Assembly (NCBI GenBank): GCA_943349675.1
Contig: CALQZN010000020.1
Location: forward strand, 1 to 10,949
Length of the DNA: 10,949 nt
DNA from: Candidatus Nomurabacteria bacterium
GTDB lineage: Bacteria > Patescibacteriota > Minisyncoccia > Phycocordibacterales > SBAW01
Direction of reading: 5' to 3'
The notes under the pieces were generated by a model that was given only the letters and a program-made list of their open reading frames with translations, was not told the DNA's origin and made no database searches. Of the stretch, positions 1 through 5,787 are shown piece after piece. The number at the start of each line of letters is the position of its first letter. The stretch's first letter is position 1. Position numbers and translations under genes: made by a program.

Positions 1-46
1 CTAGTTTGTGCGGACAGCTGGTCTTTCCTCCCCAAGGGGCCTACAG

Positions 47-80
47 GGCGATGTCGGAAATCTTCCACCGACATCGCCTT
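47..80 (+). terminator. Intrinsic-type terminator of an upstream plus-strand gene
   Basis: GGCGATGTCGG (47-57) pairs perfectly with CCGACATCGCC (68-78) around a 10-nt loop. It is followed by TTTCGCTATTTC, a weak T-rich stretch. An in-frame TAG at 2-4 could be the end of the gene it serves, but that gene lies outside the window and cannot be identified. The minus-strand side has no T-tract, so the plus direction is favoured. Confidence 0.6.
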
Positions 81-118
81 TCGCTATTTCTATATAAAAT
101 ATTCTCTACAAAGCAGTG

Positions 119-165
119 AGCGCCGTGACAGTCTTTGTTGATACCAACAAACTTATCACGGCGCT
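119..165. repeat. Two-part inverted repeat, possible terminator of the 79-aa minus gene
   Basis: AGCGCCGTGA (119-128) is the exact reverse complement of TCACGGCGCT (156-165). Nested inside, TTTGTTG (134-140) pairs with CAACAAA (145-151) around the loop ATAC, with a 5/4-nt internal loop between the two helices. It lies 35-81 nt past the stop of the minus-strand secreted-protein gene. Neither side has a long T-tract, so it may act as an RNA-stabilising 3' hairpin or a DNA element rather than a classical terminator. Confidence 0.6.
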
Positions 166-199
166 TCGCCCAATTTATTATTCAAAACCCGGTCTCCCC

Positions 200-439
200 T
201 TAGGCACGTTTCTTGCTGCAGGCGCAGCCCCCCTTTTGGGCCAGTTTGTCGCTGAGCCTCTTTGTGACGCCTTCCGGCCAGAAGCACGCATCCTTGCCAG
301 CCCAAGAAGGTTCGGCAAGACGGCTCAGGCTCGCCTGCAACTCCGGGGAAGTGCCAGGGCACATCTCCAGGAAGCTCTGTCCCTGCACAAACGCCACACC
401 AGGCGTCAGCAACAGAGCAAGCAAAAACCACTTACTCAT
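200..439 (-). CDS. Small predicted secreted protein, 79 aa, four cysteines
   Basis: The function is not recognised. The N-terminus is a clear signal peptide: MSK, a hydrophobic core (residues 4-18) and a likely cleavage site near Gly20-Gln21. The mature part is about 59 residues with Cys27, Cys52, Cys72 and Cys74, enough for two disulfides, and ends in a basic SKKRA tail. The start is chosen for the signal peptide and the purine-rich GGAAGGGGACAG ending 3 nt before the ATG. An extended-type promoter lies at 493-520, and a two-part hairpin follows the stop. Positions 301-360 have 40 G/C of 60, richer than a typical stretch of the flanking housekeeping genes, so transfer is possible. The gene is divergent from nusA. 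The export prediction is solid; any role (adhesin, toxin, envelope peptide) would be a guess. Confidence 0.65.
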   Translation of the reverse strand: MSKWFLLALLLTPGVAFVQGQSFLEMCPGTSPELQASLSRLAEPSWAGKDACFWPEGVTKRLSDKLAQKGGCACSKKRA

Positions 440-492
440 TTCTGTCCCCTTCCGAGGCTACTAGCTGCACGACTGTACAGCCTCCTGTATAC

Positions 493-520
493 AAGGTAGC
501 AGATTATGTACTTTTGTCAA
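493..520 (-). promoter_or_regulatory. Promoter of the 79-aa secreted-protein gene
   Basis: Read on the minus strand, a perfect -35 TTGACA (520-515) is followed after 16 nt by TACCTT (498-493), preceded by TG one base upstream (TGCTACCTT, extended -10). The predicted start is near 486, leaving a leader of about 46 nt. An AGGAGG at the start of this leader precedes a possible short GTG leader frame, which is not annotated. Confidence 0.55.
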
Positions 521-556
521 CCCCTTATCCCCAAACGAACTGTCACCAAAGCCGTA

Positions 557-585
557 TTGACTTCCCACTACAAAAAGGATACTCT
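557..585 (+). promoter_or_regulatory. Probable promoter of nusA
   Basis: TTGACT (557-562) is followed after 17 nt by TACTCT (580-585); an alternative -10, GATACT at 578-583, gives 15 nt spacing. The -35 is good and the -10 is weak. It is divergent from the secreted-protein promoter 37 nt away. The predicted transcript would start about 90 nt before the nusA ATG and run straight into the terminator-like hairpin at 599-624. Confidence 0.4.
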
Positions 586-598
586 GTACATATCTGGT

Positions 599-624
599 AA
601 CTGCCCCGCGTGGGTGGTTTTTTT
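599..624 (+). terminator. Terminator-like hairpin in the nusA leader (possible attenuator)
   Basis: AACTGCCC (599-606) pairs with GGGTGGTT (612-619), including two G-U pairs, around the 5-nt loop CGCGT, and is followed by TTTTT (620-624). A smaller CGTTA/TAACG hairpin follows at 625-638. No plus-strand gene ends nearby, so the hairpin most likely belongs to the nusA leader. NusA is known in some bacteria to control its own operon through terminators; here that role is only inferred. Confidence 0.45.
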
Positions 625-681
625 CGTTAAAAATAACGAGTCAGACTAGATTTCCCTATCAACTAATCCCTCTATATATTT

Positions 682-1905
682 ATGTTTGACCTTAAAGTAA
701 TGAACTCAGTACTAGGCGAGCTCGAAGATGAACGCGGCATCCCCCGTGCAAAAGTCTTGGAGGCTATAGAAGCCGCACTAGCTACTGCCTATAAAAAAGA
801 ATACGCAAAACGCGGGCAGATTATCCGTGCCCAGCTCGACATGGACACTGGTACAACCGAATTTCAACAAGTAAAAGAGGTAGTTGACGAGACTACTGTA
901 CGATTCCCCACCGACGAAGAAGAGGAGTCTGAAACAGCCGAAGGTGAAGCGGTAGAAAAACTCCCTCTCTTTAACTCCGAGCAGCACATCTTGCTTGCCG
1001 ATGCCAAGTTTATTAAACGCGATGCAAAAGTTGGCGACGAATTGGTCTTCCCCCTCGAAACAAAAGACGACTACGGCCGCATTGCAGCGCAGACAGCAAA
1101 GCAGGTTATCATCCAAAAAATCCGCGAGGCAGAGAAAGTTTCTGTGGTTGCTGAGTTTGGTAAAAGACAAGGCGAGATAGTCTCTGGCACCGTGCAGCGG
1201 ATGGAGCGCGGCAACATATTTATCGACTTGGGCCGCGCAACTGGTATTTTGCCCTACGACGAACAAATTCCCGGCGAAAGGTACCGCCAAGGCGAGCGCG
1301 TGCGTGCTTTGTTGTGGCAAGTAGAGGACAGTCCCCGCGGCATATACCTGCGACTGTCCCGCGCCAACCCACAATTCCTTGCAAAATTGTTTGAGATGGA
1401 AGCACCCGAGGCAGCCAACGGCATTGTGGTATTTAAAGCTATAGCTCGCGAAGCGGGTAGTCGCTCCAAAGTTGCCATTACCTCCACTGACCCACATGTA
1501 GACCCAGTAGGGTCGCTTGTTGGCCAACGCGGTGTACGCGTCAGCACAGTGACGTCAGAATTGGGTGGCGAAAAAATCGATATCATCGAATGGTCAGAAG
1601 ATCAAAAACACTTTATCGAAGAGGCGCTCTCGCCTGCCCGCATTACCGAAGTTGTTTTGGACGAAGCCGAGCATAAAGCAAGTATTAAAGTTGCCGAAGA
1701 CCAGCAGTCGCTTGCAATTGGCCGCGGTGGGCAAAATGTGCGCCTTGCAGCAAAACTAACTGGTTGGCGCATCGACATACAGTCTACGGGCGGCGCCAAA
1801 ATAGCCAACGCTACACCAGACTTGCCCGCCGAAGCTTTAGCGAAGGAAGGCGCACCAAAAGACGAGGTTGTGGCAGAAGCACCCAAACCAGAAGTATCAG
1901 AATAA
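682..1905 (+). CDS. nusA: Transcription termination/antitermination factor NusA
   Basis: NusA binds RNA polymerase and nascent RNA and controls pausing, termination and antitermination in the cytoplasm. This 407-aa protein shows the NusA N-terminal polymerase-binding domain (about 1-150), an S1 domain (about 161-227), KH1 (about 233-305, GQRG loop at 281-284) and KH2 (about 310-368, GRGG loop at 347-350). The tail from 369 is Ala/Pro/Glu-rich with no folded domain. A very acidic insert (residues 77-92, PTDEEEESETAEGEAV) interrupts the N-terminal domain. The ATG at 682 gives the MFDLK start typical of Parcubacteria NusA and has no SD. The next gene begins 19 nt downstream, so nusA and ppa are probably co-transcribed. 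Identification is firm. Confidence 0.97.
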   Translation: MFDLKVMNSVLGELEDERGIPRAKVLEAIEAALATAYKKEYAKRGQIIRAQLDMDTGTTEFQQVKEVVDETTVRFPTDEEEESETAEGEAVEKLPLFNSEQHILLADAKFIKRDAKVGDELVFPLETKDDYGRIAAQTAKQVIIQKIREAEKVSVVAEFGKRQGEIVSGTVQRMERGNIFIDLGRATGILPYDEQIPGERYRQGERVRALLWQVEDSPRGIYLRLSRANPQFLAKLFEMEAPEAANGIVVFKAIAREAGSRSKVAITSTDPHVDPVGSLVGQRGVRVSTVTSELGGEKIDIIEWSEDQKHFIEEALSPARITEVVLDEAEHKASIKVAEDQQSLAIGRGGQNVRLAAKLTGWRIDIQSTGGAKIANATPDLPAEALAKEGAPKDEVVAEAPKPEVSE

Positions 1906-1924
1906 ATTGTAGTACTATACGCAT

Positions 1925-2455
1925 ATGAATCTTTGGCACGACATTGCTCCCGGCACACAAAAGGAGATGAACGTTATTATCGAAATTCCACGCGGCTCCA
2001 ACAACAAGTACGAAATAGACAAGGATACGGGGCTCATTAAGCTCGACCGTGCAAACTACTCGACTGCCGCATACCCGTTTGACTATGGGTTTGTGCCCCA
2101 GACACTCTGGCACGACGGCGACGCGCTCGACGTAGTACTACTTACCACCTACCCGCTTTTCCCAGGTATTTTGGTCACTGCGCGTCCAGTTGCTGTGATG
2201 GAAATGGTGGACAGCGGCGAGTCTGATTACAAAATTATCGCCGTCCCTACAGAAGACAAACGTTGGGACGATGTACAAGACTTAGGCGACATCAACCAGC
2301 ACACCATCAAAGAAATCCAGCATTTCTTCGAAACATACAAAGCACTCAAAGGTAAACCAGCCCCAGTTGAGGTGGGCGCAGTTAAAGGCAAAGATGCTGC
2401 TGAGGCAGCATTTACCGAGAGTCTTGAGCTCTACAAACAAAAGTTCGTAAAATAA
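1925..2455 (+). CDS. ppa: Inorganic pyrophosphatase, family I
   Basis: The enzyme hydrolyses pyrophosphate to two phosphates in the cytoplasm, pulling nucleic-acid and activation reactions forward. The length of 176 aa is normal for soluble family I enzymes. Counterparts of the E. coli catalytic and metal-binding residues are visible: Glu20, Lys28, Glu30, Arg42, Tyr54, the metal cluster Asp64/Asp66/Asp69 in DGDALD, Asp96, Asp101, Lys103, and Tyr138-Lys139. The third motif position is Ala rather than the usual Pro or Glu, which leaves the three aspartates intact. The start at 1925 gives the standard MNLWHDI opening and has no SD. It lies 19 nt after nusA and is followed by a long structured inverted repeat that probably ends the transcript. 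Confidence 0.97.
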   Translation: MNLWHDIAPGTQKEMNVIIEIPRGSNNKYEIDKDTGLIKLDRANYSTAAYPFDYGFVPQTLWHDGDALDVVLLTTYPLFPGILVTARPVAVMEMVDSGESDYKIIAVPTEDKRWDDVQDLGDINQHTIKEIQHFFETYKALKGKPAPVEVGAVKGKDAAEAAFTESLELYKQKFVK

Positions 2456-2459
2456 GGAA

Positions 2460-2556
2460 GCAAAAGAAGGTTGTGGGAGAGTGCGCAGCGCGACGGCGCG
2501 GAGTCTAGGAAATTTATCAGCAGGAAATTTCCGCTCTCCAAACAACCTTCTTTTGC
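2460..2556 (+). other. 97-nt branched inverted-repeat element after ppa
   Basis: GCAAAAGAAGGTTGT (2460-2474) is perfectly complementary to ACAACCTTCTTTTGC (2542-2556). The stem continues as GGAGAG (2476-2481) with CTCTCC (2534-2539). Inside are two further helices: GCGC (2483-2486) with GCGC (2496-2499), and GGAAATTT (2508-2515) with AAATTTCC (2525-2532). Together they form a three-way-junction shape. The A-rich and T-rich ends make it a plausible terminator for nusA-ppa in either direction, but the branched interior is much more than a terminator needs. It could be a dispersed genomic repeat or a structured RNA. Confidence 0.7.
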
Positions 2557-2596
2557 GTACTCCTGTGGACAACCATTTGTGCGTTATCATTAGCGC

Positions 2597-2749
2597 ATGA
2601 GCAACTCTCCTAACAAACCTATAGGCCCAATAGCTGCAGTAGTGATTATTATCGTGCTGTTTGCTGTGGGTGGTGCGTACTTTTTTATCATCCAAACAGA
2701 GCGCATCAAAGCTAGCCAAGCTGCGGCTGTTGCCGAAGCATTACAGTAG
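2597..2749 (+). CDS. Small single-pass membrane protein, 50 aa
   Basis: ATG at 2597 to TAG at 2747-2749 encodes 50 residues. A short polar N-terminus with a KPIGP turn is followed by one strong transmembrane helix (about residues 12-32, IAAVVIIIVLFAVGGAYFFI) and a basic then Ala-rich helical tail (RIKASQAAAVAEAL). The helix has the composition of a true membrane segment and the positive charges suggest the tail is cytoplasmic. Small proteins of this pattern (NKPIGP plus one helix) are common in Parcubacteria genomes, from memory, and have no assigned role. It starts 40 nt after the branched repeat and has no SD. TATCAT at 2585-2590 lies where a -10 box would give a leaderless transcript, but no matching -35 is seen. 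Confidence 0.7.
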   Translation: MSNSPNKPIGPIAAVVIIIVLFAVGGAYFFIIQTERIKASQAAAVAEALQ

Positions 2750-2809
2750 CGTTTTTGCCTTTGGTGGATTTTGCTCGCCAATTTTTGCCGTGCATGCTAC
2801 TGTCTTCAA

Positions 2810-3898
2810 ATGACACAAAAAAGCCAGCTTGAGGAGGTCGCAAAATCGTTTATACGTAAGGATTTACCCGACTCTGCCCTAGAGCTTGTGGGCGAAATTC
2901 CTACCGAGGCGCTTGCCACATACAAAGAAGATGCACTCAAACATATTGCCACAGAGGTAGAGTTGCCCGGCTTCCGCAAAGGCCACGTACCGACCGACTT
3001 GGCGCTCAAAAAAGTGGGTGAGGTTGCAGTATTGGAAGAGGCGGTCGAGATGTACATGCAAGGCCTCTACCCCGCCCTGCTTGATATCCAAAAAATAGAC
3101 CCTGTTGGCCGCCCCGACATCCGTATAACAAAACTTGCCCCCGGCAACCCCATTGGCATTACAGTACACGTCACTTTGTATCCAACGGTTGACCTACCAA
3201 AGGACTGGCAAAAATTGGCTGGCAAAATCGAAATAGAGGCAGTGCCTGACGTGCTTGACGCCGAGGTAGACGAGGCACTAAATAAAATTCGTGCAGCACG
3301 TGCGACGCAGCCTGACACTACAGTTGACCCAACCTTGCCAGCAACCCCTACAGAGCCTGCACTCCCAGCACTCGACGATGCGTTTGCACAATCTTTAGGC
3401 CAGTTTACCGACTTGGCTGACCTTAAGGTCAAGCTCAAGGAAAATATGAAGCAGGAAAAGGAGCAGAAAGCTAAAGAGGCTCGTCGCGGTAAAATAATTG
3501 AGGCGCTGCTCGACAAAACAAACGTTGCCGTACCTGCGATTTTTGTCGACAGCGAACTGGAGAAAATAATGGGGCAAATGAAGGAAGACGTACAGCGATT
3601 TGGACTCTCCTTCGACGATTACCTTAAGCGCATGCAAAAAACTGAGGCACAGGTGAAGGATGAATTTCGCGAGCAGGCACGCAAACGCGCCAAACTCCAA
3701 CTCGCACTCAACAAACTAGCAGAAGATGAAAAGATTGAAGCTGATAAGGAAAAAGTAGACGAGGAGATGAAGCATGCCTTGGAGCACTTCCCCGACGCTC
3801 GCCCCGAGCTGGTGCGCATCCATATAGAAACTGTGCTCCGCAACGAAAAAACATTGCAGCTGCTTGAAGGTGCGGAACCACAAACACCGAAAGCCTAA
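2810..3898 (+). CDS. tig: Trigger factor lacking the PPIase domain
   Basis: Trigger factor is the ribosome-bound chaperone that meets nascent chains at the exit tunnel. The 362-aa reading from ATG 2810 has the N-terminal ribosome-binding domain (about 1-125) with the GFRKGHVP signature at 54-61. The C-terminal chaperone domain (about 188-350) begins at LDDAFAQSLGQF. The FKBP-type prolyl isomerase domain of canonical (about 430-aa) trigger factors is absent. In its place is a short Pro/Thr-rich linker (about 165-187). A longer reading from ATG 2771 adds a Cys-rich stretch unlike the family start, so 2810 is preferred; neither start has an SD. Assignment as trigger factor is firm; loss of isomerase activity is inferred from domain absence. 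Confidence 0.93.
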   Translation: MTQKSQLEEVAKSFIRKDLPDSALELVGEIPTEALATYKEDALKHIATEVELPGFRKGHVPTDLALKKVGEVAVLEEAVEMYMQGLYPALLDIQKIDPVGRPDIRITKLAPGNPIGITVHVTLYPTVDLPKDWQKLAGKIEIEAVPDVLDAEVDEALNKIRAARATQPDTTVDPTLPATPTEPALPALDDAFAQSLGQFTDLADLKVKLKENMKQEKEQKAKEARRGKIIEALLDKTNVAVPAIFVDSELEKIMGQMKEDVQRFGLSFDDYLKRMQKTEAQVKDEFREQARKRAKLQLALNKLAEDEKIEADKEKVDEEMKHALEHFPDARPELVRIHIETVLRNEKTLQLLEGAEPQTPKA

Positions 3899-3900
3899 GT

Positions 3901-3986
3901 TTCGCAAAATACAGGTATAAAAAAGCCGGGGCTGACGTACTGTCAGCCCCGGTGTACTGTTCGGCGGCGATTAAACATTTTGCGAA
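3901..3986. repeat. Outer inverted repeat around the tig / membrane-gene terminator
   Basis: TTCGCAAAAT (3901-3910) is the exact reverse complement of ATTTTGCGAA (3977-3986). It encloses the terminator hairpin at 3926-3952, so the convergent junction can fold as nested hairpins. The right arm lies inside the 3' end of the minus-strand membrane-protein gene. Confidence 0.55.
3919..3952 (-). terminator. Rho-independent terminator of the 172-aa membrane-protein gene
   Basis: On the minus strand CCGGGGCTGAC (3952-3942) pairs perfectly over 11 bp with GTCAGCCCCGG (3936-3926) around a 5-nt loop, followed by C and TTTTTT (3924-3919). The TGA stop of the gene (3945-3943) lies inside the stem. On the plus strand there is no T-tract after the stem, so tig is not clearly terminated by it. 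Confidence 0.9.
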
Positions 3987-4461
3987 GCATAAGAACAAAC
4001 GCCGCGACAATAATGTACAAGGTCAACAGTGACTGAAGCGTGGTGTTTACTGCACCTCGCTCCGAGTAGTTGGGAGCGTACGCATGGGCAAGCATTGCTC
4101 CTACGATTAACAGTCCTATCCCCCACCACGGATGATGTTTAAAGCTTGTTTTGCCTCTTCGGCCAACAGCTTTAACACCGCGGCCACTGGCTTTGGCGCC
4201 GCGCCCAAACAACCTTCCCACCCACTTGAGCACTGCCCAAAAGACGTGGGTGACCCAGTACAGTATGGATTTGATCCCATACCCTATGGCACCAAAGACA
4301 ATCTTCAGTAGGCTTTTGAGGAGCAAGACATGCAATATCCAACCTATCGCAACAAGGCCGACCAGCACCCACGGAAGATTATCTCCCGCAAATGTCTGTA
4401 ACGCACGCCACCAGCTTAAAAAGTCTGGCAGGTAGGCTAACAAAACTGACAAATCTGGCAT
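3943..4461 (-). CDS. Multi-pass membrane protein of unknown function, 172 aa
   Basis: No family is recognised. Hydrophobic segments lie at about 29-48 (WVLVGLVAIGWILHVLLL), 50-83 (long, Trp/Phe-rich, possibly one helix plus an amphipathic stretch), 110-128 and 140-160. A strongly basic glycine-rich loop at 84-108 (GRGAKASGRGVKAVGRRGK) and a basic tail RKMFNRRR point to those parts facing the cytoplasm. Expression signals are the best in the window: a perfect TTGACA/TATAAT pair with 16-nt spacing, AAGGAGG (4473-4467) five bases before the ATG, and a T-tailed terminator overlapping its stop. It is a single-gene unit, convergent with tig and divergent from the toxin-antitoxin pair. The basic loop could bind nucleic acid or lipid headgroups, but that is speculation. 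Confidence 0.8.
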   Translation of the reverse strand: MPDLSVLLAYLPDFLSWWRALQTFAGDNLPWVLVGLVAIGWILHVLLLKSLLKIVFGAIGYGIKSILYWVTHVFWAVLKWVGRLFGRGAKASGRGVKAVGRRGKTSFKHHPWWGIGLLIVGAMLAHAYAPNYSERGAVNTTLQSLLTLYIIVAAFVLMLRKMFNRRRTVHRG

Positions 4462-4466
4462 CTCTG

Positions 4467-4491
4467 CCTCCTTATTTTGCGCCAGCGGCGC
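4467..4491 (-). promoter_or_regulatory. Strong Shine-Dalgarno and adjacent hairpin in the membrane-gene leader
   Basis: On the minus strand AAGGAGG (4473-4467) lies 5 nt from the ATG at 4461. Just upstream GCGCC (4491-4487) pairs with GGCGC (4483-4479) around a 3-nt loop. Such a perfect SD contrasts with the SD-less plus-strand genes of this window. Confidence 0.75.
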
Positions 4492-4510
4492 TACTGTTAG
4501 TCCTTTTTTG

Positions 4511-4538
4511 ATTATACCACTTTGTATATATATGTCAA
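4511..4538 (-). promoter_or_regulatory. Consensus promoter of the 172-aa membrane-protein gene
   Basis: On the minus strand TTGACA (4538-4533) and TATAAT (4516-4511) are both perfect matches to the housekeeping sigma consensus, with a 16-nt spacer. The predicted start is near 4504, giving a leader of about 43 nt. Confidence 0.85.
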
Positions 4539-4569
4539 TTACACTGTATGTATTCCAAAAGACTAGCTA

Positions 4570-4598
4570 TTGCATCAAAAAGACAGTCGTATTATAAT
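4570..4598 (+). promoter_or_regulatory. Promoter of the toxin-antitoxin pair
   Basis: TTGCAT (4570-4575) is followed after 17 nt by a perfect -10 TATAAT (4593-4598). The start is predicted near 4605, leaving only about 20 nt before the antitoxin ATG. The -10 and start region overlap the palindromes at 4590-4612. Confidence 0.6.
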
Positions 4599-4612
4599 AT
4601 GATTATAATCAT
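4590..4612. promoter_or_regulatory. Palindromic operator of the toxin-antitoxin pair
   Basis: TATTATAATA (4590-4599) and ATGATTATAATCAT (4599-4612) are adjacent perfect palindromes sharing the core ATTATAAT, with centres 11 bp apart (about one helical turn). They cover the -10 box and the predicted start. Toxin-antitoxin pairs are typically repressed by their own antitoxin at such sites, so these are the likely binding sites of the AbrB-type antitoxin. Confidence 0.6.
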
Positions 4613-4624
4613 CAAAGTATTATC

Positions 4625-4855
4625 ATGGAACAAAAAGTTATACAGATAGGGTCTTCTGCAGGTGTTACCATATCCAAAACTGCTATGGAAAATCTGGGTA
4701 TAAAAGTTGGAGACACGGTAAACACTGAATCTACTAAAGAGGCTTTTTTGGTGCGCCCAAAGACTACTGCAAACATTGACCCTAGCGTACTTGCCTGGAC
4801 AAACAAATTCATAGAAAAAAATCGCACACTGCTCAAACGGTTGGCCGATAAGTAA
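4625..4855 (+). CDS. AbrB/MazE-type antitoxin, 76 aa
   Basis: The N-terminal half (residues 4-45) fits the swapped-hairpin AbrB fold: IQIGSSAGVTISKTAMENLGIKVGDTV, a beta-strand, the hydrophobic V-T-I-S segment, then the helix ending LGIKVGDTV. This domain dimerises and binds DNA. The C-terminal part (about 46-76, ending FIEKNRTLLKRLADK) is a charged helix, as expected for the segment that wraps and neutralises the toxin. The gene ends 6 nt before the toxin gene, so the two are co-transcribed and expected to be made in a balanced ratio. Palindromes at 4590-4612 are the likely autoregulatory operator. There is no SD. Class assignment is good; exact subfamily is not determined. Confidence 0.85.
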   Translation: MEQKVIQIGSSAGVTISKTAMENLGIKVGDTVNTESTKEAFLVRPKTTANIDPSVLAWTNKFIEKNRTLLKRLADK

Positions 4856-4861
4856 ACCTGT

Positions 4862-5251
4862 ATGCAGTATCTCACCGCCGAAGAGATAGTTGCGATACAC
4901 GACCGAGTGCTCGAGGAGACACCGGGCAGTTTTGGCGTGCGTGATGAAAATCTGCTGCGCTCTATAGCTGAAAAACCTCGAACTTCTTTTGGAGGCGCTG
5001 AACAATTCCCTACCCTATTTTTGAAAGCGGCCGCATATCTTGAATCAGTAGCGACATGTCATGTCTTTGTCGATGGAAACAAGCGCACCGCAATTACTAT
5101 GGCTGGCGTCTTTTTACACATCAACGGATATGAACTTGATTTACCAATAGACGAAGCCGAGCAGTTCATCCTCGCGGCTGCTCAAAAACAAATCTCTTTG
5201 ATTGAAATTGCTACGTGGCTTGAAAAGAACTCAAAAAGAAAGGGCGAGTAG
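4862..5251 (+). CDS. doc: Fic/Doc-type death-on-curing toxin, 129 aa
   Basis: The length and the motif HVFVDGNKR (His67, Phe69, Asp71, Gly72, Asn73, Lys74, Arg75) match the short Doc branch of the Fic fold. The opening YLTAEEIVAIHDRVLEETPGSFGVRDENLLRSI is also typical of Doc. Phage P1 Doc stops translation by phosphorylating EF-Tu; the same chemistry is plausible here because of the Doc-like length, but other Fic-fold proteins transfer AMP, so activity is inferred. The partner is the AbrB-type antitoxin 6 nt upstream. The gene has no SD. Its last codons and TAG stop lie inside the minus-strand terminator at 5233-5272. The symbol names the family; orthology to P1 doc is not shown. Confidence 0.9.
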   Translation: MQYLTAEEIVAIHDRVLEETPGSFGVRDENLLRSIAEKPRTSFGGAEQFPTLFLKAAAYLESVATCHVFVDGNKRTAITMAGVFLHINGYELDLPIDEAEQFILAAAQKQISLIEIATWLEKNSKRKGE

Positions 5252-5272
5252 CTGCATTGCAACCACTCGCCC
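5233..5272 (-). terminator. Rho-independent terminator ending the minus-strand island
   Basis: On the minus strand GGGCGAGT (5272-5265) pairs perfectly with ACTCGCCC (5249-5242) across a 15-nt loop, followed by TTTCTTTTT (5241-5233). It follows the TGA/TAG region of the 125-aa ORF by only a few bases and overlaps the 3' end of the doc gene on the other strand. Polarity of the T-tract shows it serves the minus strand. Confidence 0.85.
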
Positions 5273-5276
5273 CACA

Positions 5277-5654
5277 TCACCCGTAGGACTCCTTGTACTT
5301 TTTCATGTACTTCTCTCGCGGCTCGACCATATAGTCTTGGGTTGGCAACGGCCGACCAGCCACCATTGCCGCAATATCGGCAAAGAACCAGTCATCACTA
5401 CGGTCGTATATGATAGGCTCAAGATCGAGCATATCACGCAACGCGCTCATCTCAATCTCAGTGAGCAACCTGTCGGGATTGGCGTCGCATTCGACCAACA
5501 TTCGGTACGTTGGCGCAATGGCAACAGCTTTTTCGGCAAACGAGAGAAGCGTCATCGTATCCTCACGAGATGAGTCCTCATTCGCCAACCCAACATAGTA
5601 CTCGACAGCGGCCTCGAGCCGACCGAGTACTTCTCCAAAAAGAATTTCGACCAT
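5277..5654 (-). CDS. Unrecognised 125-aa acidic protein, last gene of the island
   Basis: No family is recognised. The sequence is predicted mostly helical and cytoplasmic, with no signal peptide or membrane segment. It opens with an amphipathic helix (residues 2-25, VEILFGEVLGRLEAAVEYYVG), has an acidic middle (DRLLTEIEMSALRDMLDLEP, 61-80, then DRSDDWFF at 84-91), and ends in a basic, tyrosine-rich tail (EKYMKKYKESYG). The alternation of helices resembles small regulatory or adaptor proteins, but nothing specific can be claimed. AGGGG lies about 7 nt before the ATG. It is the last ORF before the terminator at 5233-5272 and lacks the leader and trailer elements carried by the 101-aa and 122-aa genes. 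Confidence 0.65.
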   Translation of the reverse strand: MVEILFGEVLGRLEAAVEYYVGLANEDSSREDTMTLLSFAEKAVAIAPTYRMLVECDANPDRLLTEIEMSALRDMLDLEPIIYDRSDDWFFADIAAMVAGRPLPTQDYMVEPREKYMKKYKESYG

Positions 5655-5710
5655 TGTCTGCCCCTATATTCACTTTATCAACCAACGACCATTCGCTGAC
5701 TGAATAGAGT

Positions 5711-5777
5711 GGACGATTTTTTAACAGGCTCGTCCGGGCCCAAAAGAACGTTTGCCGCACAGGCGTGAGGCGTGCGG
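5711..5777 (-). other. Two hairpins between the 101-aa and 125-aa ORFs
   Basis: On the minus strand CCGCAC (5777-5772) pairs with GTGCGG (5760-5755) around 11 nt, and GGACGA (5735-5730) pairs with TCGTCC (5716-5711) around a 13-nt loop containing AAAAAA. They occupy the spacer downstream of the first trailer element. Neither has a downstream T-tract, so read-through into the 125-aa ORF is expected. Confidence 0.5.
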
Positions 5778-5787
5778 AACTTTTTGT

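Noticed and set aside
430..472. Short GTG leader peptide overlapping the start of the 79-aa gene on the minus strand
   Set aside because: Its SD-like AGGAGG is 10 nt from the GTG and the frame is only 12 codons; translational coupling is possible but not supported enough to annotate.
116..499. Plus-strand ORF whose start reads VFVDTNKLITAL, like a PIN-domain opening
   Set aside because: The similarity comes from the arms of the inverted repeat at 119-165; the rest has no PIN motifs and lies antisense to the better-supported secreted-protein gene with promoter, SD and signal peptide.
778..1527. Long minus-strand ORF (249 aa) opposite nusA
   Set aside because: Cys/Phe-rich composition typical of antisense translation of a real gene; nusA is unmistakable on the other strand.
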